Assembly (NCBI GenBank): GCA_949825045.1
Contig: OX463815.1
Span: 29,813,356-29,877,355 of the forward strand
Direction: 5' to 3'
From: Argyresthia goedartella
Lineage: Eukaryota; Arthropoda; Insecta; Lepidoptera; Argyresthiidae
DNA: 64,000 nt
Shown: positions 33,240 through 43,699 of the stretch, one piece after another
Numbering within the stretch: position 1 is the stretch's first letter
Layout of the letters: every line of letters begins with the position of its first letter
Notes under the pieces: generated by a model
What the model was told of the DNA's origin: nothing
The model's input: the letters and a program-made list of their open reading frames with translations, nothing else
The model's database searches: none
Made by a program: the position numbers and the translations under genes

Positions 33240-34100
33240 ACAGAAAACAACAAGGATAAAATTTAGAGTGACAGTTTATTGGTTATTTACAATGAATTAA
33301 TTAAAAAAAAAGAAAGGAAGATGAGGATGAATGAGGTGAGACAGGTTTTATAAAATACAGATGTCTGGATAGAAAGAAGGAAGCGGAGAACACGGAGAGA
33401 AGTAGACCGGTGGGGTGATGACCAGGATGCAGGTGTATTTGTTGTTGTAGATGTTGTTGAAATCGTCGTTGTAGGAACGGTAGCGGCGTATTTGTAGATA
33501 AGGCTCGCAGGATTCTGTTGTAGGAACGATCGTCGATGTAGGTAGCGGGCGTATTTGAAGTTACGGCTCGCAGGATTCCGTTGTAGGAACGATCGTCGAT
33601 GAAGGTAGCGGGCGTATTTGAAGTTACGGCTCGCAGGATTCCGTTGTAGGAACGATCGTCGATGTAGAAGCGGGCGTATTTGAAGTTACGGCTCGCAGGA
33701 TTCCGTTGTTTGAAGGATTGTTTTGAAGGAACGGCCTGCAGGATCCCGGGGTAGTGCGACCCCGGGATAAGGCCTTTAGGTGATACTTCTAGTTCAGAAG
33801 CTGACGTGAGACTCCAGAATTTCAGAAATGTTCCGCTTTTATACCCTTTTTAGAGAGTTCTAAAAATTATTTAAATTAAACGTAATTTTTGTGAGTGGCC
33901 AAGAGAGAAAAAGTATTTTTGTAAAAGTATTGCAGCAAACATATCAGACCGCTAACGAGTTTGAATGGGCATTGCCATGACAACCAGATAAACAAAGACC
34001 ACAACCAATGTCAAAGTTCAGTTTCAGGCTCGTAATACGATAAACAACAATAAAACCATGAAGTAAATTACATAACAGCGAAAGGAAAAAGGGTAGCGCA
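33240..34100 (-). mobile_element. Probable LTR/untranslated region of a Ty3/gypsy relic
   Basis: This block lies on the 3' side (minus orientation) of a gypsy pol fragment at 34255-34420. It holds the 63-bp tandem repeat at 33468-33704 and a hairpin around GATCCCGGGG/CCCCGGGATA near 33741-33769. LTR boundaries (TG...CA) and a second LTR were not identified, so the assignment is inferred from position. Confidence 0.4.
33468..33704. repeat. 63-bp tandem repeat, 3 full units plus a partial
   Basis: Units start at 33468 (49 bp, shortened), 33517, 33580 and 33643 (63, 63 and 62 bp) and each begins GTTGTAGGAACG. CGGGCGTATTTGAAGTTACG and GCTCGCAGGATTC recur in each. The two 63-bp units differ at only a couple of positions, so the expansion is recent. 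Confidence 0.9.
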
Positions 34101-34254
34101 CCAGCGCGCACGAAGCCCGAGATTGCAGAGTTTCGGAGAAAGCCAAAAACAAGGTCACTAAAGGTAAACCCCTTCCCTATCGATTTATGATAGTATGAAA
34201 ATATAAAGCAAAAATGATTTGTTAATGTATTCTTATGGTTTAAAACGTTACAGG

Positions 34255-34420
34255 GTCCTATGGAAATAAAGGTGATACCAAATCTCAGACTGTACAGCTC
34301 AGCAAGCATCCAGCGTAATAGGGCAAGCAAGGACAGGAGCAGTTACCAAAGCTTCTTTAAGTTTCTCGAAAGCAGCTGCAGCCTTGGAATTTTTAAGACA
34401 TTCAAGAAAATAGCACGTAA
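34255..34420 (-). pseudogene. Ty3/gypsy pol fragment (RT-RNase H junction)
   Basis: Minus-strand translation from about 34395 gives NSKAAAAFEKLKEALVTAPV and LACP. FEKLKxALVxAPVLAxP is the hallmark of the reverse transcriptase-RNase H junction in Ty3/gypsy retrotransposons. A stop follows within about 10 codons and the rest is decayed. The longer minus-strand frame at 33944-34330 is in a different frame and is probably fortuitous. Confidence 0.7.
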
Positions 34421-34698
34421 GTAGCATAACACTACAACATCGGGAGAAGTTCAGTGGCCGGTAAAATAATTGTATATTTTTAACAACGCTCGTTGTTTAT
34501 TTGTTTGAAACAACTTATTTCAAAATTAACAGACAGGAAAATGGAGCGTAAGAAAACGGTTCTAAAGTAAATGTTGATTTTTAATTATGCGGATCCATAC
34601 AGTTTATGCAGGGCGTCGCTTTTGGCTGTTTGTACAGACAGCAACGCGCAATGTGAACACGAATATTCAGATTTAATCACGCTGCAAATTTTGTATTT

Positions 34699-35075
34699 AA
34701 AACCATATGAGAAGACATACAAATGTATGTTTTCCAGTGTTTTATTAAGGTTTGCTTTCTCGGAATAAGTCAAACTCTTAAATTACAAGTTTTGTATAGA
34801 TTTTGTAAGGACAAAAAATAAAACATTTCATTCATTTTATTTATTGTAATGAGGAAATGACAAATAAGTCATTTACATAAAATATTAAAATCATATGAGA
34901 AGACATACAAATGTATGTTTTCAAGTATGTATATCATTAAAGGTTTGGTTACTCGGAATAAGCCAAATTCCTAAATTACAAGTTCTATATAGATTTTGTA
35001 AGGACACAAAAAAACATTTCATTCAATTTATTCATGGTAATGGGAAAATAACATATAACAATAACACATAAAATA
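34699..35075 (+). repeat. Tandem duplication of a 188-bp unit
   Basis: CATATGAGAAGACATACAAA followed by TGTATGTTTTC occurs at 34704 and again at 34892. TCGGAATAAG, AAATTACAAGTT and AGATTTTGTAAGGACA follow in the same order in both. Roughly 85-90% alike by eye, so it is older than the 143-bp duplication at 55466. Confidence 0.85.
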
Positions 35076-35360
35076 TTTACTTTCAATACGATCTCGCTAC
35101 GCATTCATGTCTCATTTAGAAATGTCGTGATTTCAAACAAGAATAATGCTAATTTGCCACCGCTAGCCTTTTCACGTCGGATCTTCATTCTTTCGAAACT
35201 CCATTAAAAGTCAAATGTTGCATGGGACGGACTAGGTAAGGTACTTTGCCCCCGAATGCAACAAAAACTCGGAAGTTGTTAATCTGTATAAGTTTGGCGC
35301 CCTTTTTGTGCGCCCCTAGTGCCCCCTGACGGCCGGCGGCCGCGCGATAATGGTGCAACG

Positions 35361-35398
35361 CCCCGCCGCCGCCGCCGCCGCCGCCGACGCCGACGCAA
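35361..35398. repeat. (CCG)n trinucleotide microsatellite
   Basis: Nine or so consecutive CCG/GCC units with GAC interruptions, in a CpG-rich patch starting at about 35325. An arginine run in one frame here is a by-product of the repeat. Confidence 0.8.
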
Positions 35399-35399
35399 G

Positions 35400-36240
35400 A
35401 ACACTGATTTTGTGAGGAAAATTGAGTTAATTAATCAGATATTTTTTATTACCAATACGCTTTTTTATCTTCGGCGAATTTATCTTCGTTGGCCACATTT
35501 TAATTTGGTAAATGTAAGATTAAATTACGCGATGACGATGCCGTTATTTACTCGTACTTTACCAAAAGTAGCTCTACTGAGCTGACTGGTCATACAACAT
35601 ACCACTCTGTAAGTATGTATCCCCATGCAGTCTAATTCTTTTTGGATTGAATCGAATTCCAGCACACGTGGTTTACAAAATGCCAAAATTCATTTCTAAT
35701 CTTTTAAAAATGCCATGTCCCGTCTAGTGCAGTATCTTCAGGTTTATTTATATCTCGGTGGAATGTCGTCCGGCCCGTCAACGGGGCGCACTGCTAACTT
35801 TTAATTACAACCATTGTGAAGAAAAACTTGAACCCGCCGATGACATAAGGAACTTTTGCTAATGAAACTTGCTGAAGTTTTTTACACCTACAGTTTTTCT
35901 TTTTTTGCGGGCGCGGCCATGGTGGACTCTTGAGTCTGAAAGGTAGAGTTTTGGTAAATCTGTGGACTGTGTCAAAGAACGGGTAGGTTATCACTTAGCA
36001 GACATTATTATTGATGATTGATACTGTTCTTCGATTTGCTTTCTTTCCTGTTTTGTCCAAGCGATAAACACTTGTCTTCACTTATATTTTATCATTATTA
36101 GTACTTGTCTATATCACCCCCACTGCTTGGAAAAGGCCTCTCTTGCCCTCCTAGGTCGAATACTACCAGTTCTAGTGGTGGTCCCTCATCTCGTCACATG
36201 AACCTTTTCGAGGGTAGCCTCGACCTCGCTTTGCATTTTT
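35400..36240. other. Unassigned sequence
   Basis: No recognisable gene or element. Confidence 0.45.
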
Positions 36241-36245
36241 TGGGA

Positions 36246-36640
36246 CCTATTTTATTTTATTTTATTTTATTATTTTTCTGGGAAGCTTACAGCTATATTA
36301 TTTAACAGTTTTGAACTATGATAAACTAAAGGCTAATTATAAGCAACCACATATAGTTAAAAAAATATATATAACAATAACATAATTGAGGTGATACCTC
36401 GCCACACAAAAATTTATTAACTAAAAAAGATCTCGCTGCTCACGCACCCACCACCTACATACCCACCATCTACACGTCATCCTTCACTCTTAAGAGACGC
36501 TAAAAATTTCTTTATAGTATTTTTTCCTAGTGATTGTATATAATAGAGCTCTATAGAGTTTTTTTGGCCCATCGGTCTAGTTGCATACTAATACATGTGT
36601 ATAAAAATCTACTAAGCGAAAAGTAATATTATAATATCTA
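36246..36640 (-). mobile_element. Possible LINE 3' end, minus strand
   Basis: A (TTTTA)n run at 36247-36273 would be the A-rich tail on the minus strand. It is followed by GCTTACAGCTATATTATTTA and GACCGATGGGCC-type sequence, which read as a decayed retroelement 3' end. There are no coding motifs. Confidence 0.35.
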
Positions 36641-36744
36641 AGCGTGCTTGGGAATAGGCACGAATAAAGATATCTGTACTTATGTAGCCCGCACGAATTT
36701 CCGAATATCATCTTACAAATTAATGACCACATGATACGGAAATT

Positions 36745-36855
36745 AAGGCCCGCACGACTGGGGGGCTCAGGGAGGCCAGGGGTGCATTCCCCCCATTTAG
36801 GGGGTCGCAGGGAGTAGGTGGGGGTGAGGGGGGGTTAGAATAGCAATCTAGGGGG
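36745..36855 (+). other. G-rich tract with G-quadruplex potential
   Basis: It contains CTGGGGGGCTCAGGGAGG, TTTAGGGGGTCGCAGGGAG and TAGGTGGGGGTGAGGGGGGG, more than four close G3+ runs on the plus strand. The wording resembles a common lepidopteran GC-rich transposon interior, but no ends were found. Confidence 0.6.
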
Positions 36856-36859
36856 CACG

Positions 36860-38100
36860 AATAGTCTGGCGCGCTGAAATATCTAGCGTTGCGAACTGCC
36901 CATCAGGCAGGCCTAGGAAAACGCATTAAGCCTGTAGATGACTCTGGACTGCATATCTGACAAGCTTGTGTTAGTTTTACTAATGTTGTTGCTCATGTTT
37001 GGTTTGGATTGAACGGATGCGTGCTTTCATCCCAGATTTTTCTGTTTTTACCTATTATATTATAATAGCAGAAAACAGAAACCTTCCCTCCAGTTTACAT
37101 TAATCTCTGTATATTTGTACAATTCTGAGATTCAAAAGGCAACAGAGAGGATAAAATGAAGACACAAATTTCATTAGCATGATCGATTCTCATCCCAAAG
37201 TTAATAAGAATGCAAATGGATTCCGAAAGTACAGAAATAATTCCATTATTAGCGAAGATGGGCTGCCGTCTCGTGATATATTATCAAGTTGAAATTAATT
37301 TTGATGCCGCCACCTACACGCCTGCGCTATTAATAAATTATGGATGTATAATTAAACATTTCTATACGATTTCTGCTCTCGATATGTTCAAGGCTGTTCG
37401 CGTCATATTTCAATTATGTTTACGACGGCAACGTTGATGATAAATAAGAGAGAAAGTTCACTTACCTACTCCAGTACTTGTTGGGTAGGTGGCTCATTGA
37501 ATAGGGATAAAGATACGATCGAACTACGTAAATGTAGTATCATTTCCTTTCAAAGTAGCCCTGCAGTTTCCTTTTTCATATTAAGTGCTTGCTCGCAGAA
37601 ATTTAGCAGCGTCATACCCCTTAGGCACCAATTTCGCTGCGCTAAATTCAATTTTATGCGCGCCCCGGAAAAAGTTTTCCTAACAGCAAGGAGGAAAACT
37701 CGCACGCATTGATATATAAATATTTAAACGGCAATAAACCGAGTCGTAGAGTTTTATAGGCTATGCCGGTGCCGCGTAATCCTGCTATAAAGCAGATTTC
37801 GGAACGGTGCGCTCCCGTAATCCGCGATATATTAAAAGTCGATGGTTAAGCCTCTTACATGCATATATATCTACTTACATCTACATGAAGATTACAAGAT
37901 AAGTGCACCTGTTACAAGGGTAAGTTGTGTTGGGTGATTTTTGTTTCACTGACATTTAAGTACTACATTTAACTGCGTATATCTCTACCACTCAAATGGC
38001 GGGAATATCTAAGGTAATCGTAAAATCTTGCTAGATCACTGCGGCCAAAGATATCATCGTCCATCATCGACTTTCCTAGATTTAATTAACTTTGGAGTTT
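36860..38100. other. Unassigned sequence
   Basis: Short frames at 37210-37712 show no domain. Confidence 0.4.
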
Positions 38101-38106
38101 GACATA

Positions 38107-38469
38107 TGTCACCGTAAGATTGTCAAAACCGTTAGTTGACAAACTAACGGTTTTTTTCTCGTTAGTTGGTCAACTATCGACAGATAGGAAACTGTAGCGT
38201 ACTGCTTACTATATGACGTGTTAGTTGATAAACTAACGGTTAAAACCGTTAAATAGTAAACTGGTTTAAACTTGAATTGCAAACGAAATACCAGGGCCAA
38301 ACACTGCGGTGAAGATTAGTCACATAGTCTTCGTGTTAGATTGAAATGTAAGAACAAATGAAACGTGAACTCTAAACCCTGTCGGTCTAGCTGGTTTACT
38401 ATCTGGCGATAGTTGATCAACTAACCCGTTATTTTATCAACTAACGGTTTTGACTATCTTACGGTGACA
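38107..38469. mobile_element. Complete MITE of the TATGTCACCG group
   Basis: 363 bp, flanked by TA (38105-38106 and 38470-38471). The inverted repeats are TGTCACCGTAAGATTGTCAA on the left and TGTCACCGTAAGATAGTCAA on the right, with CCGTTAGTTGA continuing in both. Subterminal GTTAGTTGATAAACTAACGG units are self-complementary and repeated. The interior matches the truncated copy at 7153-7440. TA duplication points to a Tc1/mariner-type transposase in trans. Confidence 0.9.
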
Positions 38470-38767
38470 TATACAAAGGACCGGCCAAAACTAAGCTAGA
38501 TTTACGGTAAATAATAAAATGCTGCCATCCTACGGATTTGTTTTTAACGTACCAACGTCAAACGCAAAACGGTGCTGTAACATGGTTGTAACACCGCCCG
38601 CTGGTACTACAATTTCAAGGTCTATATCCCGACAATAAAAGTTATTTTCCAACCGCTACTTTGTGGCTGGAGTTGGATGAATTGTTGCTACGTGTCAACA
38701 CGACTGAGGCCAATTTATCCCTCAACGGGGGCACTTGTTGCGCGGATTCTTTCACGCCAGACTCCGC

Positions 38768-38851
38768 GAGCCGTGTCTGAGCCGTCCCTGAGCCGTCCCT
38801 GAGCCGTGCCGAGCCGTGCCGAGCCGTGTCTGAGCCGTGCTGAGCCGTGCC
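38768..38851 (+). repeat. 10-11 bp minisatellite, 8 units
   Basis: GAGCCGTGTCT, GAGCCGTCCCT and GAGCCGTGCC variants are tandemly arrayed. Because 10- and 11-bp units mix, the overlapping minus-strand open frames drift through different frames and are not genes. Confidence 0.85.
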
Positions 38852-38941
38852 GGGGGATCGGAAGGTTTGTTTGAGCGTGAGACGACGGAAGGTACGATTG
38901 ATAAGATAATGTGGGTGAATCTGCGGATGACAATAAAAACC

Positions 38942-40177
38942 GTGCCAAGTGCGAGTCGGACTCGCGCACCGAGGGTTCCGCACAAAAGGCTTTTTTTGGT
39001 GAAATAACTACAGACAATGTTCATGATGTATGGAAAGAAACCCGACGCAAATGAAGTGTTTATTTTATACACACTGATTAATGCATTATTTATCAAAAAT
39101 AATTAGTGCGAAATTCGATGGCTAGAGTTGTGTTTGTGCCTTTTGAAATTTTGCAAGTGCTTAATATAATGACAAAATAATTAGTTCGTTAATATTACAC
39201 AATAGTATTAGTATTTAATATTCTAGTCTAGACTAATCAGATTTTGGAATAAAACGATTATATAAATTTTGAGGCGAAAAAAAGGCTAAAAAAGGAAAAA
39301 GGTGACAAATCGTGATCATCCGGAAATTCTAAAATTATCAAATAATTGAGTATTTAAAATACATTTAATAGAGGAATATTAAATATTAATGTGACATATT
39401 GAATATAATGTTTTTTTACTAACTAAACTTATTATATATTCTTCAAATGAAACTTCAAAAGAAAACTTTAGTTATCAAATTTCACACTAATTATTTTTGA
39501 TAAATAATGTACTGATTAGATTACAGTTAATTTTGAGAAAAAAAACATTTGCGTCGGGCCTGGTTGTTTTTTATCAATTTCCTTTACGATTTTTTGATTT
39601 TTTCGTTTAGTTATGCTTTAATACCTATAAGGCGGGAAGTACCCTATAGGGTTTGATGCCCTTGATCCTCTTGAGGCTCAAGCAAATTAAGCAATTTTGC
39701 TTTATACACGGGGCCGTATCTTTTGATGACGTTGACCTCAAAATTTGATTATTTCTCAATTCTAAGGAACCACAGACTTCAGTAATATCTATTAATTTTT
39801 ACTTGATAATTTATTAATTGATTAATTGATCAACCCCCACACGTTCCTGAGAAAAATGGTCTTCACATATAGAAAGACGGACAAACTGACAGACGGATAA
39901 CGAAGTATGCCAATAAATGAATGAATGAGGTTCTAATCCTGTTCCAGTCTTTCGGCCGGCATACCATTGGGCACGAGTTTTGAGGAGGGCGGAATGACCT
40001 GCTCGGGGAGGGGAAGGAGAGTGATTTCAACTAACCGACTCTTCAGCCTGAAGCCAATATGGGATACTATGTGAAATATGGGGGATATGGGATCAGGAGA
40101 GCAGCTGCGACGTATGTCTGATAACGAAGTGATCCAATAAGGGTTACTTTTTCCTTTTAAGGTACGGAACCCTAAAA
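38942..40177 (+). repeat. GCCAAGTGCGAGTCGG repeat with a long inverted repeat inside
   Basis: It starts GTGCCAAGTGCGAGTCGGAC and CCGAGGGTTCCGCAC. It ends TTTTAAGGTACGGAACCCTA near 40175, with a GGACAAACTGACAGACGGAT segment at 39882. It is longer than the copy at 27166 because it contains the inverted repeat at 39041-39558 and a further non-matching block around 39930-40130. Confidence 0.65.
39041..39558. repeat. Imperfect inverted repeat with about 110-bp arms
   Basis: CCCGACGCAAATG at 39041-39053 is matched inverted at 39546-39558. Further in, TTATTTATCAAAAATAATTA followed by GTG at about 39086 is matched at about 39482-39510. The arms differ by substitutions and small indels. Confidence 0.75.
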
Positions 40178-40289
40178 ACAGGGGAGGATTCTATCATGGA
40201 CACTTCCTATTATTTAGGCACATTTGTGTCAAATATGGGAAATGGCGTGACCATATGTATAGAAGAACATATATTTTCACCCACAAAAT

Positions 40290-40390
40290 AGCTATTTATG
40301 CTACTAGTGAGGAAAGTAGGTGGTTTCCGACGAGCGACATTTTTATTCGCGAGCGAGTGAAGCGAGCGAGTTATAACTCGAAACATACAT
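40290..40390 (+). repeat. Short GCGAGCGAG palindromic repeat remnant
   Basis: TCGCGAGCGAGTGAAGCGAG, CGAGTTATAACTCG (a 14-bp palindrome) and flanks look like the end of a MITE family common in Lepidoptera. No partner end is seen. Confidence 0.35.
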
Positions 40391-40439
40391 ACAATGATTT
40401 ACTATGCATTTTGCGAGGGAAATAAAGAATAATAATAAA

Positions 40440-41090
40440 ATAATGATAATAATAAAAACATTTATTCAAGGAAATGGTTACAATTTGCGTACAGTTGGAG
40501 GTGACTGCGTCCATGGACTTATGAAGTAAAAAAGAAATTAGTAAAATTTCGGGCTGAACAAATCAATAGTCCGCGCCACCACTTATGTCCTGTGACGGAA
40601 AGTGGAACTAAATACGTTTATTTCAATGGCAAGACGACACGGTGGCAAACTTGTATGGTCCCGGGGACAAGTAAAAGGCACTAGTTTTCGAGCAAATGCA
40701 TTGTAAATGTAGTTGAACGGTTTCTCTAATCAGTTGATATTTGGATTATAGATCGATGTGGCGTTGAGAGTTCCAAACTAAAATTACAAAACTTGTCTTC
40801 CAGAGAAGCCATTTTCTCTTTGTAGGTTTTGAATTTTATTACCATGGCATCAGGTTCAAGATCCAGCTGTGGGTCCCTGACACGTCGACACGCTCGCCAT
40901 CCAATAGCTTTGCAAAAATATATAAAATAATAGGATATTTAGCATAATTGAAAAAGATTTTATCGTAGTTTCAGAATTAAAAAAAAATAACAATAAATAA
41001 ACCGGACCACAGATTACGGATCCGACCAATTTCGCCAGCGACGACAAACCGCGACATTTGCGATGATGCCGACGATTGCAGGAATATTAC
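40440..41090. other. Mostly unassigned; possible LINE tail and dispersed module
   Basis: (AAT)n followed by AAAACATTTATTCAAGGAAA at about 40430-40475 resembles a minus-strand LINE 3' end. The ATTACCATGGCAT module recurs at 40803-40862. Confidence 0.35.
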
Positions 41091-41298
41091 AAGGTATATC
41101 TTGTATGGGGACGCCATTTTATTTATAAAATCTCGTGCAGTTTTTTATTTTGTTGCTGTATGGCAACGGAAATACAAATTCTGTGAAAATTTAAACTCTC
41201 TGCCTATTACGGTTCATGAGCTACAGCCCACTGAACGGACGGACGGACAGACGGCCAGCGGAGGCATATTAATACGAGTCCGGAACTCTAAAAAGTAG
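41090..41298 (+). repeat. Partial GCCAAGTGCGAGTCGG-type repeat (3' half)
   Basis: TATGGCAACGGAAATACAAA, GGTTCATGAGCTACAGCC and GACGGACGGACAGACGGCCA followed by GTCCGGAACTC match the right half of the family in diverged form. Confidence 0.6.
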
Positions 41299-41329
41299 GT
41301 TTGACCTATGTTACAATATTGTACCAACC

Positions 41330-41650
41330 CTGGCTTTGAAACTACACATATCCCCGGCACGGTAGCTCTCTCACGCAGGCCCCAAGGGTTGCCGATTGTC
41401 TTATCTGGGAGTCAAAAGGCGATTTATCCGTGCACTTGTTGATCCAGCTAGTCTCGGATGGATCACCAGTGTTTTGTCGTCCCTAGAGAGCTCTGACACG
41501 GATTTAGTGGGGGTTGAACAAGGCGGGGAACAGGCGAAGCTGATTGAGTCGGGTCTTCCTATATAAGCGGGACGTATCGGGGCAACGAAGGAATATCACT
41601 TGGATGCCTTAGCCACTCCGAGTAGGAAAAGACTTGACGCGGATTTTTGT
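41330..41650 (+). other. Unassigned, GC-richer block with a TATA-like box
   Basis: CCTATATAAGCGGGACG near 41560-41577 resembles a core promoter, as found in LTRs. No LTR ends, primer-binding site or coding sequence were found, so this is only a possibility. Confidence 0.25.
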
Positions 41651-41652
41651 GT

Positions 41653-41768
41653 GGTCTTGGATGTTGTGACGTCGCTGTTTCTGGTTATAACGTGGGGCCA
41701 GAAGCAATGTATGTACGTGTATGTGAATGTTATATTATGTTTGTTAAACCCTTGAATGAAATCCCTTA
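41653..41768 (+). mobile_element. SINE-B 3' fragment, plus strand
   Basis: GGTCTTGGATGTTGTGACG, GCTGTTTCTGGTTATAACG and GTGGGGCCAGAAGCAATGTA show the SINE-B body and tail without the tRNA head. It lies head-on to the full SINE at 41806-42001, forming an inverted pair. Confidence 0.75.
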
Positions 41769-41805
41769 AATAAAACGGTCTAACGTAAAAATTAGCTTAC
41801 CCAAA

Positions 41806-42001
41806 CGTAAACATTTTCATACAGGCACATACATTGCTTCTGGCCCCACACTAGGACACCCTGTGTCGTGGGAACCAGAAACAGCAACGTCCACATATAT
41901 AAACATCCAAGACCTGGGGTTTTTTTTTCACTCCAGCCGGGGATCGAACCCGGGACCTCTCGCATGGTAGGCAGAGCCACAACCGCTGCGCCACAGAGGT
42001 C
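41806..42001 (-). mobile_element. SINE-B, full-length, minus strand
   Basis: On the minus strand it begins GACCTCTGTGGCGCAGCGGT (A box TGGCGCAGCGG), has B box GGTTCGATCCC, an A-rich interruption, then the shared body and the tail TGTATGTGCCTGTATGAAAA. It is the best-preserved tRNA-like head of the family here. Confidence 0.85.
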
Positions 42002-42009
42002 TTCATTAC

Positions 42010-43420
42010 CCAATACATGTATTCGACTGATTATTGTGAAAGTGGCTTATAATGATGTCCTTAGTACCTTCAAATGTGTCTACATTTAACATACAGCATG
42101 TACCTAGAATTTATTGTAAGAACGGAACAAAACCACAAAATAAACTTATTTTGACATACGAAGATATAAAACCATTTTCGGGAACAATTTAAGAAGTTTT
42201 GTTCCCGTTTGAGGCGGTAATCAAAGAAGCAATTTGGAGCAGCCGTGTGCCGAATAAAATATTTACCTCGCCGAAATGATTCTACGTACGACGGAGCCGT
42301 AGGTATTACGTCAGAGAGAAGTTATTCAATGAATCTTTAAATATATTGCAAGAGTTACGACTTAAAAACGCAAGTCACAAAACAGGCAACATTTTAAAAC
42401 GTTTACCAAAATACCCTATTTCTCTTTTCAGGGCAAAAAGAAAAGCAAGCCGGAAATTTATGCATTTAATGAAAGTTGGGCAATAGTTTAAGAGTAAGTA
42501 CCCAATAAAGGCAGCCACCCACCTCCTAAGTCCGCCCCTCGCCTAGCCGGCCTAGCCGCCCCCTTTTTAATATCGGCACTCGTATTAAAATTCGGACATT
42601 CTAAAACTCCTCGTCAAGTCCTACGTGGCCGGATATCGCGCGTGTTTTATCAAAACATAACCTCTGTCTCTTATGTTTTGTCGCGCCAGCTATTGTGTTA
42701 AGAAAAAACAATAATAAAGTCTCTTGTATATTGATCGGCACAGGACGCATGCGCGGAGCACGGAAATTTGCAATTACAACCGCCCGGTCTGTGCAAACGC
42801 CCGAGTTTATAATTCGAACGCGGCCTCTGGCGGCGAATTCGCCTTCGGGTAGAAAGGGACAGAGATACCTTTTAATAAATTTAAATTAGGAACCCCGTTT
42901 TAGGAAATTTTCACATTGTTTTTCAGTTCGCTGCGATGCTTCGCATCGGAGGGCATAATAAATATCAGTAAAGCAAGTTTCGCTGATGGCCAAACATTTA
43001 TTTATGGGCTTCCAAATTAAAACAATGCAGAAGTCGATAACCGTTACCGTTACGTGAAAGTTTTTTCGGGCAATTTTTTCTAATATCTTTTCTCCCACTT
43101 TCATGCTTTATCAACGGGACTTTTATAATCAAGCTAGAGATGGCTTCATCAGTGTCTAAGAAAATTACAATTTTATTACATAACGCCGTTATTAGCTTGC
43201 TCTATTGACTCCACGTAACGAAGTGGGTGTCTGTCATCCTTAATTTTGTAAAAAGCTGAACTTACATTATTTGACAGCACCATTCCCTCTCAACTATTTC
43301 CCTAAAAGCTCTCCACGAAATGCAAACTGCAGTAAATTGCCAATCAGCCGATAAATGGGAATACATGGATCAGAATTTCTGTTCGGTCTCCACTTTACGT
43401 CTACATACCGAGGTACCTAG
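42010..43420. other. Unassigned sequence
   Basis: A CpG-richer patch lies at 42510-42620 and 42740-42860, but no gene is recognisable. Confidence 0.4.
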
Positions 43421-43429
43421 GTCCGCAGC

Positions 43430-43560
43430 TAGATCTCGATCTGCAGGGTCGGTGGGAGGAAGTGCAAGTGCATGTGGAAGGGGAAGGGGGGCTAGTCTGG
43501 TTGCCATGGCAACGGCAAGATGGCGGACCAAAATTAGTCCGTCTGCAGCCTGCTTTATGT
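43430..43560. promoter_or_regulatory. CpG-rich block with perfect RFX X-box and YY1/Pho-like site
   Basis: GTTGCCATGGCAAC (43500-43513) is a perfect palindromic X-box, the site bound by RFX winged-helix factors that drive cilia genes in insects and other animals. Three bases further on, CAAGATGGCGG (43516-43526) fits the YY1/Pleiohomeotic consensus core. They sit in a C+G-rich patch. No downstream exon could be confirmed: frames at 43320-43698 show no domain. A real promoter is plausible but unproven. Confidence 0.4.
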
Positions 43561-43699
43561 GTTCCGTCTTCATTATATAGATTTCAATTTATTTTGGAAT
43601 TGAACGTTAGGATTAGACTCTGCGGTGGTATTAGTTTAGGAAGTGGAATTATCGAATTTGCATGCATATTGAGTAGATGGGAGAAGGTAGTAAGATAGT

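Noticed and set aside
33468..33704. A CRISPR array
   Set aside because: The units are contiguous near-identical repeats without unique spacers, and the genome is eukaryotic.
33944..34330. A 128-codon minus-strand protein
   Set aside because: Its frame differs from that of the recognisable gypsy pol fragment overlapping it, and it shows no motif of its own.
38642..39096. Overlapping minus-strand open frames of about 110 codons
   Set aside because: They run across a minisatellite and a dispersed repeat in three frames at once; none has a domain.
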